DNA of 64,000 bases from PALSA-505 sp963699015 (GCA_963699015.1 CAVOSX010000002.1:620001-684000), one strand, 5' to 3'; shown: positions 1-8,877, counted from the stretch's first letter. Notes: generated from the letters alone by a model not told the origin. A program made the numbers and translations.

Positions 1-2
1 AG

Positions 3-593
3 CTCGTCGTGCTCTGCGACATCTCCGGGTCCATGGAGCCGTACGCGCGGGCCATGCTGCAGCTGCTGTACTGCGCGGCGGGCGGGGCGCGGGCCGAGGT
101 CTTCAGCTTCGCCACCCGGCTGACCCGGCTGACCGGGGCGCTGGCGCAGCCGCGGCCCGGGCTGGCGCTGCGGCGTGCCGGGCGGGCGGCGCCGGACTGG
201 CTCGGCGGTACCCGCATCGGACCGTGCCTGAAGGACTTCAACGACGCGTTCGGGTGCCGGGGGCTGGCGCGGGGCGCGGTGGTGGTCGTCGTGTCGGACG
301 GCTGGGACACCGGCGACCCCGCGCTGCTGGCGCGGGAGATGGCGCGGCTGTCGCGGGTGGCGTTCCGGATCATCTGGGTCAACCCGCGAGCGCACCAGCC
401 GGGATACCAGCCGCTGGCCGGCGGCATGGCGGCCGCCTGGCCGTACTGCGACGCCGTGGTCAGCGCGCACCAGCTGGACGCGCTGGGCGAGCTGACCGCG
501 GCCCTGGCCGATCCCGTACGCCGCCGCCGTCCAGGCCGTCCCCGCGGGGACGCCATCGGACAAGGCGAAGCACTGACAGCGCCAGGGCAGTAG
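3..593 (+). CDS. VWA domain protein, CoxE-like (5' partial)
   Basis: The reading frame is open from the window edge, so the N-terminus is missing. The visible part starts in the middle of a von Willebrand factor A fold: a MIDAS motif DISGSM at the very start, a GGTRIG segment supplying the metal-binding Thr, and a VVVSDGWD strand with the third MIDAS Asp. The remaining C-terminus is short and basic. This matches CoxE-like VWA proteins, which normally work with a MoxR/CoxD-type AAA ATPase in metal insertion or maturation of carbon monoxide dehydrogenase-type enzymes. The partner ATPase would lie to the left, outside the window. The specific target enzyme cannot be told from here. It ends at a TAG, with the convergent PLD gene starting 35 bases later. 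Confidence 0.8.
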   Translation, partial: LVVLCDISGSMEPYARAMLQLLYCAAGGARAEVFSFATRLTRLTGALAQPRPGLALRRAGRAAPDWLGGTRIGPCLKDFNDAFGCRGLARGAVVVVVSDGWDTGDPALLAREMARLSRVAFRIIWVNPRAHQPGYQPLAGGMAAAWPYCDAVVSAHQLDALGELTAALADPVRRRRPGRPRGDAIGQGEALTAPGQ

Positions 594-628
594 TAACGCT
601 TCGCGCCGCCGCGGCGCCTGGTTGCCTG

Positions 629-1261
629 TTACCCGGCGCTGGGCGGCTTGGGCGGCAGCGGGGGCGTCGATCCGCTGGCCGTGGCGGCAAGCAGCGGCGT
701 GACGTTGAGCTTCGTCCCGGCCATCTGCTTGAGCATGAAGTCGTGGTTCAGGTCCAGGACCGCGCGCGTCTCGGCGGCGATCACCGCGTTGCGGCTGAGG
801 CTGAGCTCGTTGTCCTGCTGCTGCTCGCCGGACAGCGACCAGTTGGTCGAGCCCTTGATCGTGTACACGCCGTTGACAATCACGATCTTGAGATGCGAGA
901 TCGCGTTGTGCACCGAGCTGGTGCCGATCGCGATGCTGTTGCCGAAGGCATTGTTGCTCCAGCTGGCCAGGATCTGCTTCTCGTGCACGCCGCTGGCCTG
1001 GCTGCGGTCGAGGCTCATCTGCACGTACACCTGCTGGTCAGCGAGCTTCGCCTGAATGATCTTGTTCAGCTCGTCGTCGTCGTAGCCGAACATGTTGACC
1101 ACAATGGAATGCTGGGCGGCGTCGAGCAGGGTGACCAGCAGCCCGTGCACGTTGTCGCGCGGGGCGAAGAACGTCCGCTGGTCGTCCGGATAGCCGTCAA
1201 GGAACCGTCCCTCCGCCTTGTACTGGCCGAGGGTGTCCCACGAGAAGTCCGTACCGGTCAT
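629..1261 (-). CDS. Phospholipase D-like (HKD-type) nuclease-family protein
   Basis: A 210-aa protein with a single HKD-type catalytic motif. His113-x-Lys115 is followed after four residues by Asn120 where the family usually has Asp, then six residues later by GSTN (127-130) and WS. One motif per chain is typical of Nuc/bacterial endonuclease-like PLD members, which dimerise to form one active site. An upstream half with strands HSIVVNMFGY and VYVQMSLDR fits the PLD fold. There is no obvious signal peptide. I start at the ATG at 1261 because a GGGGGGC ribosome-binding site lies just upstream; a GTG at 1273 would place that site inside the gene. It is divergent from boxC and shares its 5' region. 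The substrate (DNA or phospholipid) is not determinable. Confidence 0.75.
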   Translation of the reverse strand: MTGTDFSWDTLGQYKAEGRFLDGYPDDQRTFFAPRDNVHGLLVTLLDAAQHSIVVNMFGYDDDELNKIIQAKLADQQVYVQMSLDRSQASGVHEKQILASWSNNAFGNSIAIGTSSVHNAISHLKIVIVNGVYTIKGSTNWSLSGEQQQDNELSLSRNAVIAAETRAVLDLNHDFMLKQMAGTKLNVTPLLAATASGSTPPLPPKPPSAG

Positions 1262-1327
1262 TGCGCCCCCCACGTCGGTAATGTGCTACGAGGATGGTCG
1301 CGCAGCCGGCGCTGCCCTGTCACGCTA

Positions 1328-1392
1328 ATTCTACAAAATCTTGACGCATCACTATGGCACTGTAGAATAACGACCATCCCAGGCCCGGGAGG
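1328..1392 (+). promoter_or_regulatory. boxCB promoter with inverted-repeat operator candidate
   Basis: TTGACG (1341-1346), a 16-base spacer and TAGAAT (1363-1368) form a near-consensus sigma-70-type promoter; a GGGAGG ribosome-binding site follows at 1387-1392, six bases before the boxC ATG. A perfect 8-bp inverted repeat, ATTCTACA (1328-1335) and TGTAGAAT (1361-1368), brackets the -35 element and covers the -10. The arm centres are 33 bp apart, about three helical turns. The promoter is seen; the operator role is inferred. The regulator is not identified here. Confidence 0.7.
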
Positions 1393-1397
1393 TTGTC

Positions 1398-3092
1398 ATG
1401 TCCGCGGCAGAAGTCATGACCCCTGACGCGCAGGCCTCGCAGGCTCCGGGCGCGGCGGAGCCGGTCAGCTTCCGGACCGACCCCGGCAAGTACCGGCACT
1501 GGCGGCTGGAGATCGACGGCGAGGTCGCCTGGCTGGTGCTGGACGTCGACCCGCAGGCCGGGCTGCGGCCCGGGTACGAGCTGAAGCTGAACTCCTACGA
1601 CCTCGGCGTCGACATCGAGTTCTACGACGCGGTGCAGCGGCTGCGGTTCGAGCACCCCGAGGTCGGTGCGGTGGTCATCACCAGCGGGAACGACAAGGCG
1701 TTCTGCGCCGGCGCGAACATCCGGATGCTCGCCACCTCCAGCCACCCGTGGAAGGTGAACTTCTGCAAGTTCACCAACGAGACCCGGTGCGGGGTCGAGG
1801 ACGCCTCGGCGAACTCGGGGCAGCGCTACATCGCCGCGGTCAACGGCACCGCGTCCGGCGGCGGCTACGAGATCGCGCTGGCCTGTGACCAGATCCTGCT
1901 GGTGGACGACGGCTCGGCGGCGCTCTCGCTGCCCGAGGCCCCGCTGCTCGGGGTGCTGCCTGGTACCGGCGGGCTGACCCGGCTGACCGACAAGCGGAGG
2001 GTGCGCCGGGACCGCGCCGACGTGCTCGCGACCAAGGCGGAGGGGATCAAGGGCCGGGCCGCGGTGGCCTGGGGGCTGGCCGACGAGGTCATCGGCAAGA
2101 GCAAGTTCGGCGAGACGGTGGCGCAGCGCGCCAGGCAGGCGGCCGCCGCCTCGCCGCGCGCGGCCCGGGCCGGCCAGCCCGGGGTCGCGCTCACCCCGCT
2201 CGACCCGTCGATCACCGCGGACTCGATCTGCTACCGGCACGTGCGGGCCGATCTGGACCGGCCGGCCCGGCTGGTCACGATCACGGTGGCCGGGCCCGCC
2301 TGCGATCCGCCCGGCGACCTGCACCAGGCCGGGGCCGGCTTCTGGCCGCTGGCGATGACCAGGGAACTCGACGACCTCATCCTGTGGCTGCGCACCAACG
2401 AGCCCGAGCTCGGCACCTGGATGCTGCGCACCCGCGGCGATATCGGCGCGCTGCTCGCGCACGAGAGCTGCCTGGCCGATGCCGGCGACGACTGGCTCGC
2501 CGCCGAGATCCGGCACTACTTCAAGCGGACCGTCAAGCGACTCGACGTCACCAGCCGCAGCCTGGTCGCGGTGATAGAGCCGGGCAGCTGCTTCGCCGGG
2601 ATGCTGCTCGAGCTGGCGCTGGCCTGCGACCGCCAGTACATGCTGGAGGGCACCGACCCGGCCGCCCAGATCGTGTTGACCAGCGCCAACCTCGGCACGT
2701 TCCCCATGGCAAACGGGTTGTCCCGGCTGGCCGCCCGGTTCTACGGCCATGACGATCATTCCGAACGGCTGGCGGCTGAACTCGATCGCCCGATCGAGGC
2801 CGCCGAGGCGGCAGACCTCGGGCTGGTGACCGCGGCGCTCGACGACATCGACTTCGAGGACGAGGTCCGCATCGTGCTGGAGGAGCGGGGCTCGCTGAGC
2901 CCGGACGCGCTGACCGGGCTGGAGGCGAACTGCCGGTTCGCCGGGCCGGAGACGCTGGAGACGAAGATCTTCGGCCGGCTCACCGCCTGGCAGAACTGGA
3001 TCTTCAGCAGGCCGAACGCGGCAGGCCCGGACGGGGCGCTGACCCGGTACGGCACCGGACGCAAGGCCGCCTTCGACTGGAAGCGGGTGTGA
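1398..3092 (+). CDS. boxC: Benzoyl-CoA-dihydrodiol lyase (2,3-epoxybenzoyl-CoA dihydrolase)
   Basis: BoxC opens the ring of 2,3-epoxybenzoyl-CoA, giving 3,4-dehydroadipyl-CoA semialdehyde and formate, in the aerobic CoA-dependent benzoate pathway. The 564-aa product is a double-length crotonase-superfamily enzyme, the usual BoxC size. The first half has the CoA/oxyanion segments NDKAFCAGANIRML and NGTASGGGYEIALACD; the second half carries a degenerate crotonase-like repeat (SLVAVIEPGSCFAGMLLELALACD). The ATG at 1398 has a good GGGAGG site. One base separates its TGA from the boxB ATG, so the two form an operon. The remaining pathway genes (boxA reductase, boxD aldehyde dehydrogenase) are not in the window. 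Confidence 0.95.
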   Translation: MSAAEVMTPDAQASQAPGAAEPVSFRTDPGKYRHWRLEIDGEVAWLVLDVDPQAGLRPGYELKLNSYDLGVDIEFYDAVQRLRFEHPEVGAVVITSGNDKAFCAGANIRMLATSSHPWKVNFCKFTNETRCGVEDASANSGQRYIAAVNGTASGGGYEIALACDQILLVDDGSAALSLPEAPLLGVLPGTGGLTRLTDKRRVRRDRADVLATKAEGIKGRAAVAWGLADEVIGKSKFGETVAQRARQAAAASPRAARAGQPGVALTPLDPSITADSICYRHVRADLDRPARLVTITVAGPACDPPGDLHQAGAGFWPLAMTRELDDLILWLRTNEPELGTWMLRTRGDIGALLAHESCLADAGDDWLAAEIRHYFKRTVKRLDVTSRSLVAVIEPGSCFAGMLLELALACDRQYMLEGTDPAAQIVLTSANLGTFPMANGLSRLAARFYGHDDHSERLAAELDRPIEAAEAADLGLVTAALDDIDFEDEVRIVLEERGSLSPDALTGLEANCRFAGPETLETKIFGRLTAWQNWIFSRPNAAGPDGALTRYGTGRKAAFDWKRV

Positions 3093-3093
3093 G

Positions 3094-4505
3094 ATGCGCG
3101 CGGACTATCAGGACAAGATCCCTAACAACGTGGGGCTGGCCGATGACCGGCGGCTGCAGCGGGCGCTGGAGTCCTGGCAGCCGCGGTTCGCGACCTGGTG
3201 GGCGGAGATGGGGCCGGAGATTCCCACCGAGGACGTCTATCTGCGCACGGCGGTCAACGTGGGCCGGGAGGGGTGGGCGCATTTCGGCCACGTACCGGTG
3301 CCCGACTACCGGTGGGGCATCTTCCTGGCCGAGCGGGATCCGGCCGGCGGATCGGGTTCGGCGAGCACAAGGGGGAGCCCGCCTGGCAGCAGCTGCCCGG
3401 TGAGTACCGCGCCGACCTGCGGCGGCTGATCGTGATCCAGGGCGACACCGAGCCGGCCTCGGTGGAGCAGCAGCGCAGGCTCGGGTACACCGCGCCGAGC
3501 CTGTACGACCTGCGCAACCTGTTCCAGGTCAACGTGGAGGAGGGCCGTCACCTGTGGGCGATGGTCTACCTGCTGCACGCCTACTTCGGCGTCGAGGGCC
3601 GGGGGGAGGCGGCCGACCTGCTGCGGCGGAACTCGGGCAGCGCGGACTCGCCGCGGATCCTGGGCGCGTTCAACGAGGAGACGCCGGACTGGCTGTCGTT
3701 CTTCATGTTCACCTACTTCACCGACCGGGACGGCAAGTACCAGCTGGGCACGCTGAAGGAGTCCGCGTTCGACCCGCTCTCGCGGACGGCTGAGTTCATG
3801 CTCAAGGAAGAGGCGCACCACATGTTCGTCGGCACCACCGGCGTGGACCGGACGGTGGAGCGCACCGCGCAGCTGATGGTCGAGCACCAGACCGACGACG
3901 CGGGCCCGCACGGCGGGATCGGCCTGGACGTGATCCAGAAGTACCTCAACTTCCACTACTCGGTGTCCCTGGATCTGTTCGGCGGGGAGACCTCGACCAA
4001 CGTGGCCAACTACTACACCGCCGGGCTCAAGGGACGCTGGCAGGAGGACAGGCGCGGCGACGACCACAAGCTGGCCGACGACGGCGCCCTGGTGGACGTC
4101 GTCACCGACGGGCAGATCGGCCAGACCGAGGTGGCCGCGCTCACCGCGCTCAACTGTGACCTGCGCGGCCAGTACATCGCCGACTGCGCCGGCGGCGTCA
4201 AGCGGTGGAACCGGATCCTGGAGAAGGCGGGACTCCCGCAGCGGCTCATGCTGCCGCACCACGGCTTCAACCGGCAGGTCGGCGCGTTCGCCGCCGTGCA
4301 CGCGTCCCCGGACGGGCGGCTACTCGACGACGCCGAGTGGGAGCGCGCCCGGCCTGGCTGGCTGCCGACCGACGTGGACAAGGCGCACGTGAGGTCGCTG
4401 ATGCAGCCGGTGTACGAGCGGGGGAAAATCGCCAGCTGGCTGGCGCCGCCGCGCAACGGGATCAACGGCCAGCCGTTCGACTACGAGTACGTGCACCTGG
4501 CCTGA
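3094..4505 (+). CDS. boxB: Benzoyl-CoA 2,3-epoxidase subunit BoxB (one-base frameshift)
   Basis: BoxB is the diiron oxygenase that epoxidises benzoyl-CoA with electrons from BoxA. The N-terminal part (MRADYQDKIPNNVG...) reads from 3094; the rest (GFGEHKGEPAW to the C-terminal FDYEYVHLA) reads in another frame. The switch lies near 3349-3352 in a GGCCGGCGG run; restoring one base gives a continuous protein of about 470 aa, the expected length. Diiron-type motifs are present: VEEGRH and, downstream, KEEAHHMF. Both sides of the break are well conserved with no stop nearby, so a sequencing indel is more likely than a dead gene. It follows boxC with a one-base gap. Confidence 0.9.
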
Positions 4506-4636
4506 CGGCCAGCCACCTTGCCTGGATCTTCCTGGCGGGCAATCATGGAGGTCCGGGCACCGGCCGCCGGCCAGGCCGCCAGGTCAATGCCGAGCCCGGG
4601 AACTGCCAGCTGAAGAGGTCGGTCGCGGGGGGAGAA

Positions 4637-6544
4637 GTGATTCATCATGGTTGGGGGCGGCGGGTAAACGGCCAGCCCGAACTCATAGGCCGGCAGTTCG
4701 CGCGCAGGCGCACCGAGAAGAAGCTGTCCAGCGCTTTCCGCTCCGGGCAGCAGGTCGATGTGAGCCCGAACGGGAAGGCTGGCCGCGGCGGCCGGGCAGG
4801 CAACGGCCGCGCCACGGTACGGGCCGACGCGATCATGGCCATGCTGCGGGCCGCCCCCGGCCCCAGCCACGGCGCGCGGCTCACGCTGTGCGGTGCGCGG
4901 ATCACCGGCCAGCTGGACCTGAGCTACGCGCGGATCGATCATGCCATCGCCTTGCGGGACTGTGTCTTCGACCAGCCCATCATCGCGACCGAAGCCCGGC
5001 TCAGCGCGCTGACGCTGGACGGTTCACGGTTCCCCGGAATCGAGGCACCGAACCTGGAGGTCGATGGTGATCTAGGGCTCAGCCACGTTCGGTCTTCCCG
5101 GACCGTGCACCTCACCGGCGCGCACCTGCACCGGGATGTGCGGATGTGCGGCGCTCGTGTCGGCCCGGGGAAGGATCAGGCGGATGCGCTGACCGCGGAT
5201 CACCTCGTCGTGGACGGCTGCGTGGCCTTTGACGATCTCGATGCTTCGGGTACGGTCACCCTGGCCGGAACCCGGGTGAACGGGGCCGTCCGGCTGCAAG
5301 GGGCCAAGATCACGGCCAGCGGTGACGGGAACGTCGCATTCGACGGCGACGCGATGACGGTCGGCCACGATTTCAATGCCCAGCGTCTGGAGGCAACGGG
5401 TGAGGTTCGGCTTGTCGATGCCAGCATCGCCAGCACCGTCGAACTTCAAGGCGCCCGGCTGACTAACGCCGACGGCTTCGCGTTGCTGCTCGACCGGGCC
5501 GAGATCTCAAGCAGCCTTTACTGCGCCAACGATTTCATCGCCACCGGGAACATACAGGCAATCGGTGCCCATGTGAAGGGCAGCGTCTACCTGAACAAGG
5601 CCGAACTCGGCGTGCCGGTATCCGCCTCGAGCCCGGCCGGTCATGCCGCGGGCAGCGCCGCACTTCGCCTGGTGCGTACGAGGATCGACGGAGATCTTTA
5701 CTGCTCGGAGGACTTCATCTCGCACAGCCCGATCGACTTGACCAGGTTGTCAGTAGGCGGCGAATTTAGGCTCGACGCTACCGGGCTGAAGGGAGAACCT
5801 ACGGCGGCCGACCTGACGAACGGGCGGTTCGCCACGCTCGCGATCAGCGGCCAGCCGCCAGCCGGATTTATTGATTTGACCAAGGCCAAGGCCGACTTCT
5901 TCAAAGATGGCGCGGCAGCTCGCTGGCGGAAAGACGGCGACGTGATCATACTCGACGAGTTTGAATACCGCACCATCCAGACAATCAATGTGACGGTCGA
6001 GGACCGGGAGCAATGGCTGTGCCGCGCCATGGAGGCAAGCAGCAAGAAGTCTGGCGGCGCTCATGAGGGCTATCTGCCGCAGCCGTACGAGCAGCTGGCC
6101 GAAGCGTACCGCCGGGTCGGCGACGATCGCGCCGCCCGCCGGATCCAGCTGGCCAAATACCGGCAGCGAAACAACGTGACGAAATGGGACCGCTGGTACA
6201 GCAAACTATGGTATTACGTGCAGGACGTCGCGATCGGCTACGGTTACGAGCCCTGGCGGGCCCTGACCTGGCTGGCCGGGCTGTTCGTGCTCGGGCTACT
6301 GCTGTTCCGGTATGCCGCCAAGCCGTATTCGATAGTCGGCGTGCCGCACCCCGGCTTCGCGCTGAGCAACTCAGCGGGCTATACGCTCAACCTGCTGCTG
6401 CCGGGGGGCGCGCTGGACGAGCGGCAGGCATGGCAGTCCGCCAACGGCCTGGGTGAGGTGGCCGCGGCAAGCCTGGTCGTCTTCGGCTGGCTGCTCACCG
6501 CCACGGTATTCGCCGCGGTCGCGCGCGTGCTCCAGCGCAGCTGA
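4637..6544 (+). CDS. Beta-helix-type repeat protein with C-terminal membrane anchor
   Basis: A protein of about 635 aa whose first two thirds consist of short imperfect repeats of the type LRLxGARITGxLDLSxARI and VxGSVYLNKAEL, suggesting a right-handed beta-helix or pentapeptide/bactofilin-like stack. A basic linker rich in Arg/Lys/Gln and a segment resembling a tetratricopeptide-like helix pair (YEQLAEAYRRVGDDRAARR) follow, then two hydrophobic C-terminal segments (WLAGLFVLGLLLF and SLVVFGWLLTATVFAAV). It therefore probably displays the repeat stack on the cytoplasmic side of the membrane. The function is unknown. The start is uncertain: GTG 4637 lies two bases after GGAG, and GTG 4760 is an alternative. 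G+C is visibly lower in the 3' half than in its neighbours, hinting at transfer. Confidence 0.7.
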   Translation: MIHHGWGRRVNGQPELIGRQFARRRTEKKLSSAFRSGQQVDVSPNGKAGRGGRAGNGRATVRADAIMAMLRAAPGPSHGARLTLCGARITGQLDLSYARIDHAIALRDCVFDQPIIATEARLSALTLDGSRFPGIEAPNLEVDGDLGLSHVRSSRTVHLTGAHLHRDVRMCGARVGPGKDQADALTADHLVVDGCVAFDDLDASGTVTLAGTRVNGAVRLQGAKITASGDGNVAFDGDAMTVGHDFNAQRLEATGEVRLVDASIASTVELQGARLTNADGFALLLDRAEISSSLYCANDFIATGNIQAIGAHVKGSVYLNKAELGVPVSASSPAGHAAGSAALRLVRTRIDGDLYCSEDFISHSPIDLTRLSVGGEFRLDATGLKGEPTAADLTNGRFATLAISGQPPAGFIDLTKAKADFFKDGAAARWRKDGDVIILDEFEYRTIQTINVTVEDREQWLCRAMEASSKKSGGAHEGYLPQPYEQLAEAYRRVGDDRAARRIQLAKYRQRNNVTKWDRWYSKLWYYVQDVAIGYGYEPWRALTWLAGLFVLGLLLFRYAAKPYSIVGVPHPGFALSNSAGYTLNLLLPGGALDERQAWQSANGLGEVAAASLVVFGWLLTATVFAAVARVLQRS

Positions 6545-6575
6545 GCGCGCGACGCCTGGCCGGTTCCTGGCGAGG

Positions 6576-6740
6576 TCAGGCCTTGAGCGTGTACACGCTA
6601 CGGTGCCCTCTAGGGCACATCAGCACCACCTCGCGCTCAGCAGGCGGCACATATTCCTGACTCACCGAGGCGACCGGCTGCTCCCCGGGAAGTTCCACGG
6701 TCTCGTTGCAGTCAGGATGCTGGCACGGCGCCTCGGACAT
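6576..6740 (-). CDS. 54-aa zinc-knuckle protein
   Basis: A small ORF starting at ATG 6740 with a perfect AGGAGG ribosome-binding site nine bases upstream. The 54-aa product has CQHPDC near the N-terminus and CPRGH near the C-terminus, four potential zinc ligands in C-x4-C...C-x3-H spacing, separated by an acidic segment. It looks like a minimal zinc ribbon. It lies downstream of, and in the same direction as, the ClpP-fold protease-like gene (58 bases away), so co-expression is likely. It is convergent with the beta-helix gene (31 bases between stops). The function is unknown; binding to the neighbouring protease or to nucleic acid are both possible. Confidence 0.65.
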   Translation of the reverse strand: MSEAPCQHPDCNETVELPGEQPVASVSQEYVPPAEREVVLMCPRGHRSVYTLKA

Positions 6741-6798
6741 TCCCGTCCTCCTCGATTCTCGTGTCCCCAGACTCCGCTGAAGAAGCCGGCGGGCTTTC

Positions 6799-7923
6799 CT
6801 ATGCTTCGGCGGACGCTGCGGCCTGCCCGGACGCCGGGGCCTGCCCGGACGCGGCGGACTCCGGGATGTCGCCGACTGCGGAATCCCCGTTCCGCTCCGC
6901 CGGCTGCCCGCGCTCGTCGCGCCCGCCGTGCTGGTCGCGCTGGTCGCGCTGGTTGACAAACTCGACGCACACCCGATTGTCGTCGCAGGATTCCACTATC
7001 TTGATGGCGTGGTCGTATACTTCCTCAGACATCTCTTCTGGATTCAGCCCCATTTCATGGGCTTCATTGATGTCAATGGGGAAGAGGTGGTGCGTGTAAC
7101 CGTAGACCAGTCGAGAGGCGACTTTCTCGGCCTTTCCCTGTTCTGTCTGCGAAGCGCGAGTGATAAGTATCTGAGCGTACCTTTCACCCATCTTCAGGCT
7201 GCGGCCCCATGCGCCGAAGTCAAGCGACCTGGTCTGCGAGAGCATCGGATTAATGCTGCCTATTGCGAACTGCGCCGCCGCGTTGAGAGAATCACTGAGC
7301 AGCAGCTTACCCTGGGTCACTGTTGCCAGTTGCTTCAGCGCCTGCGAGAGCGTCGAGAATCCGAACTCCCGCACGTAATCAACACTCTGGTAGCAGTCCA
7401 GCGCCGATATGTAATCCGTGGGGTTCCGCGGGTCCCTGATCTGAGTGTCAAGAGGGCCCAGCTCACCGAATGGCGACATGAACATCCTGCTGGCGCCCAC
7501 GGCGATCAGGGTGCTGGCGCTCTTGGCCTTGCGCGGGATATAGACATTAAGCTTCCCGGCATACCGGGATAGGTACAGAACGGTCCTGAACGCGCTATCG
7601 AGCGGACCGCCGGTCGAGTCGATTATGACGTTGATCGTTCGCTCGGGCTGCGGCGTGGGGAATCCGAAACGCTGCTGGCATGCCCGCTGTACCCGCTGTT
7701 CCGTCGAACCGCCTGGTGCGCCCTCGCCGAGAATCCGTCCGATCAGCAAGAGACAAGGATCGTCGCCGGTCAGCCTGGCGAATTCCCGGCCCTCGGCATG
7801 GATCAACCTCAGCCTCGCCGGGTCTACCTCACGGAAGTAGAAGGAGCCGCCGCCGTTGGCCAGTCCCAGACCGCCGTTCGGGCCGTCGGTTCCAGCAATG
7901 GGCCCCTCTGCCGAGATCGTCAT
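6799..7923 (-). CDS. Serine dehydrogenase proteinase-like (SDH_sah, ClpP/SppA-fold) protein
   Basis: A 374-aa protein resembling the serine dehydrogenase proteinase family, soluble relatives of SppA/ClpP. The core includes INVIIDSTGGPLDSA (about residues 97-111, an oxyanion-type glycine-rich turn), then KAKSASTLIAVGA (132-144), where Ser135 or Ser137 sits at the expected nucleophile position, then FGELGPLDTQI. There is no signal peptide or membrane segment. The C-terminal 60 residues are low-complexity, charged then Ala/Ser/Gly-rich. I start at ATG 7923 because GAGGGGGGC lies directly upstream; an in-frame ATG at 8022 is possible. Base composition is less GC-rich than flanking genes. The family is sometimes found in phage-defence or envelope contexts; no specific role is shown here. 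Confidence 0.75.
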   Translation of the reverse strand: MTISAEGPIAGTDGPNGGLGLANGGGSFYFREVDPARLRLIHAEGREFARLTGDDPCLLLIGRILGEGAPGGSTEQRVQRACQQRFGFPTPQPERTINVIIDSTGGPLDSAFRTVLYLSRYAGKLNVYIPRKAKSASTLIAVGASRMFMSPFGELGPLDTQIRDPRNPTDYISALDCYQSVDYVREFGFSTLSQALKQLATVTQGKLLLSDSLNAAAQFAIGSINPMLSQTRSLDFGAWGRSLKMGERYAQILITRASQTEQGKAEKVASRLVYGYTHHLFPIDINEAHEMGLNPEEMSEEVYDHAIKIVESCDDNRVCVEFVNQRDQRDQHGGRDERGQPAERNGDSAVGDIPESAASGQAPASGQAAASAEA

Positions 7924-8319
7924 CGCGCCCCCCTCGGGCGGCCGTCGCATGGCTGTCATCGCGCGACCGCCACTGACCTCCGATAGATAACCCATCATCT
8001 CACTCTTTGGGCCGGATGTCACTCTCCGTGATCGAATTGTGGGGTTCGCGCATTAGTTCAGGCCGGCTTACGCGGCGCGGCTCCCGCTGCCCGAAGGCAC
8101 GGACGGCCTCGGCCACAGCGCGCCGGGCCTGCCCGGCGGTGGCTTAGCGGAGCGCCGCACCGTCGTCGGCTGCCCCTTCTGGTCGGCTGCGGATGCCTGT
8201 CGGCAAGACCGGCTTCCCGGCCCGGGCCAACTCACCGGAGCCGCCGGTGGGCCGGGCGCGCGGGGGAACAGGGCGCGCGCCGCCGGCGTTTTACTTATAG
8301 GCGTTTCTGATCGTTTGAG
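7924..8319 (+). other. Intergenic region between divergent genes
   Basis: About 400 bases separate the protease-like gene from the zinc-finger/HTH gene. The left third is an in-frame extension of the protease gene and may hold its promoter (TATCTATCGGAGG on the minus strand near 7985). The rest is very GC-rich with no convincing ORF. A TTATAG stretch at 8295-8300, about 20 bases before the next ATG, is the only plausible -10 element for the rightward gene. Confidence 0.4.
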
Positions 8320-8877
8320 ATGGGATTTATGGCACAGTGCATCACCTGCGGGACTGAATTGCATCCCGAGCGGGCAGTGAAGTACGACTACTGCACCGCA
8401 CCCGCCTGCCAGGAGAAAAACGCCAAGGGCCTGACGATGGTGGCCGTCGGGATGAACAAGGCGGCGGACGAGCTGATCATCCTGGACGAGCGCACCCGCG
8501 AGGCCCTCGCCAACGGCAAGTACCAGGACCAGCGCCGCGGCTCGTTCGGGCCGCCAGCGCCTGCACCCGGCCCGGCTCCCCCGGCGGCCGCACCCGGCCC
8601 GGCTCCTGCGACGCCTCCGGCGGCCGCATCTGAGTCGGCTCGCGGGAACGCCCCGGCTCCGGCCGCCGGCCGTCCTGCGCGCCGGCACCCGCCGCAGCCA
8701 TCCCGGCCCGCGCGGGCCAGCGCCACCCGGCCGAGGTGGACCGCGTCGCAGGAGCGGCTCGCGCTGCTCTACAACCAGCAGGGGCTGCGGCCGGACGAGA
8801 TCGCGGACAAGCTCGGCGTGAGTACCTACCTCGCGACCCAGATCGTCCTCGCCGCCAGGAGCCAGCGGAAGGCCTGA
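8320..8877 (+). CDS. Zinc-finger / Pro-Ala linker / helix-turn-helix protein
   Basis: A 185-aa protein in three parts. Residues 6-30 hold CITCG and YCTAPACQ, a C-x2-C...C-x4-C zinc-binding knuckle. Residues about 75-140 are a low-complexity Pro/Ala/Gly linker with PAPGPAP-type repeats. Residues about 145-185 (DEIADKLGVSTYLATQIVLAA) read as a helix-turn-helix. The combination suggests a small DNA-binding regulator or an adaptor. The start may be the ATG at 8320 or the one at 8329 (MAQC), which has GGGA just upstream; neither has a strong ribosome-binding site. It is divergent from the protease-like gene and may regulate it. Confidence 0.65.
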   Translation: MGFMAQCITCGTELHPERAVKYDYCTAPACQEKNAKGLTMVAVGMNKAADELIILDERTREALANGKYQDQRRGSFGPPAPAPGPAPPAAAPGPAPATPPAAASESARGNAPAPAAGRPARRHPPQPSRPARASATRPRWTASQERLALLYNQQGLRPDEIADKLGVSTYLATQIVLAARSQRKA

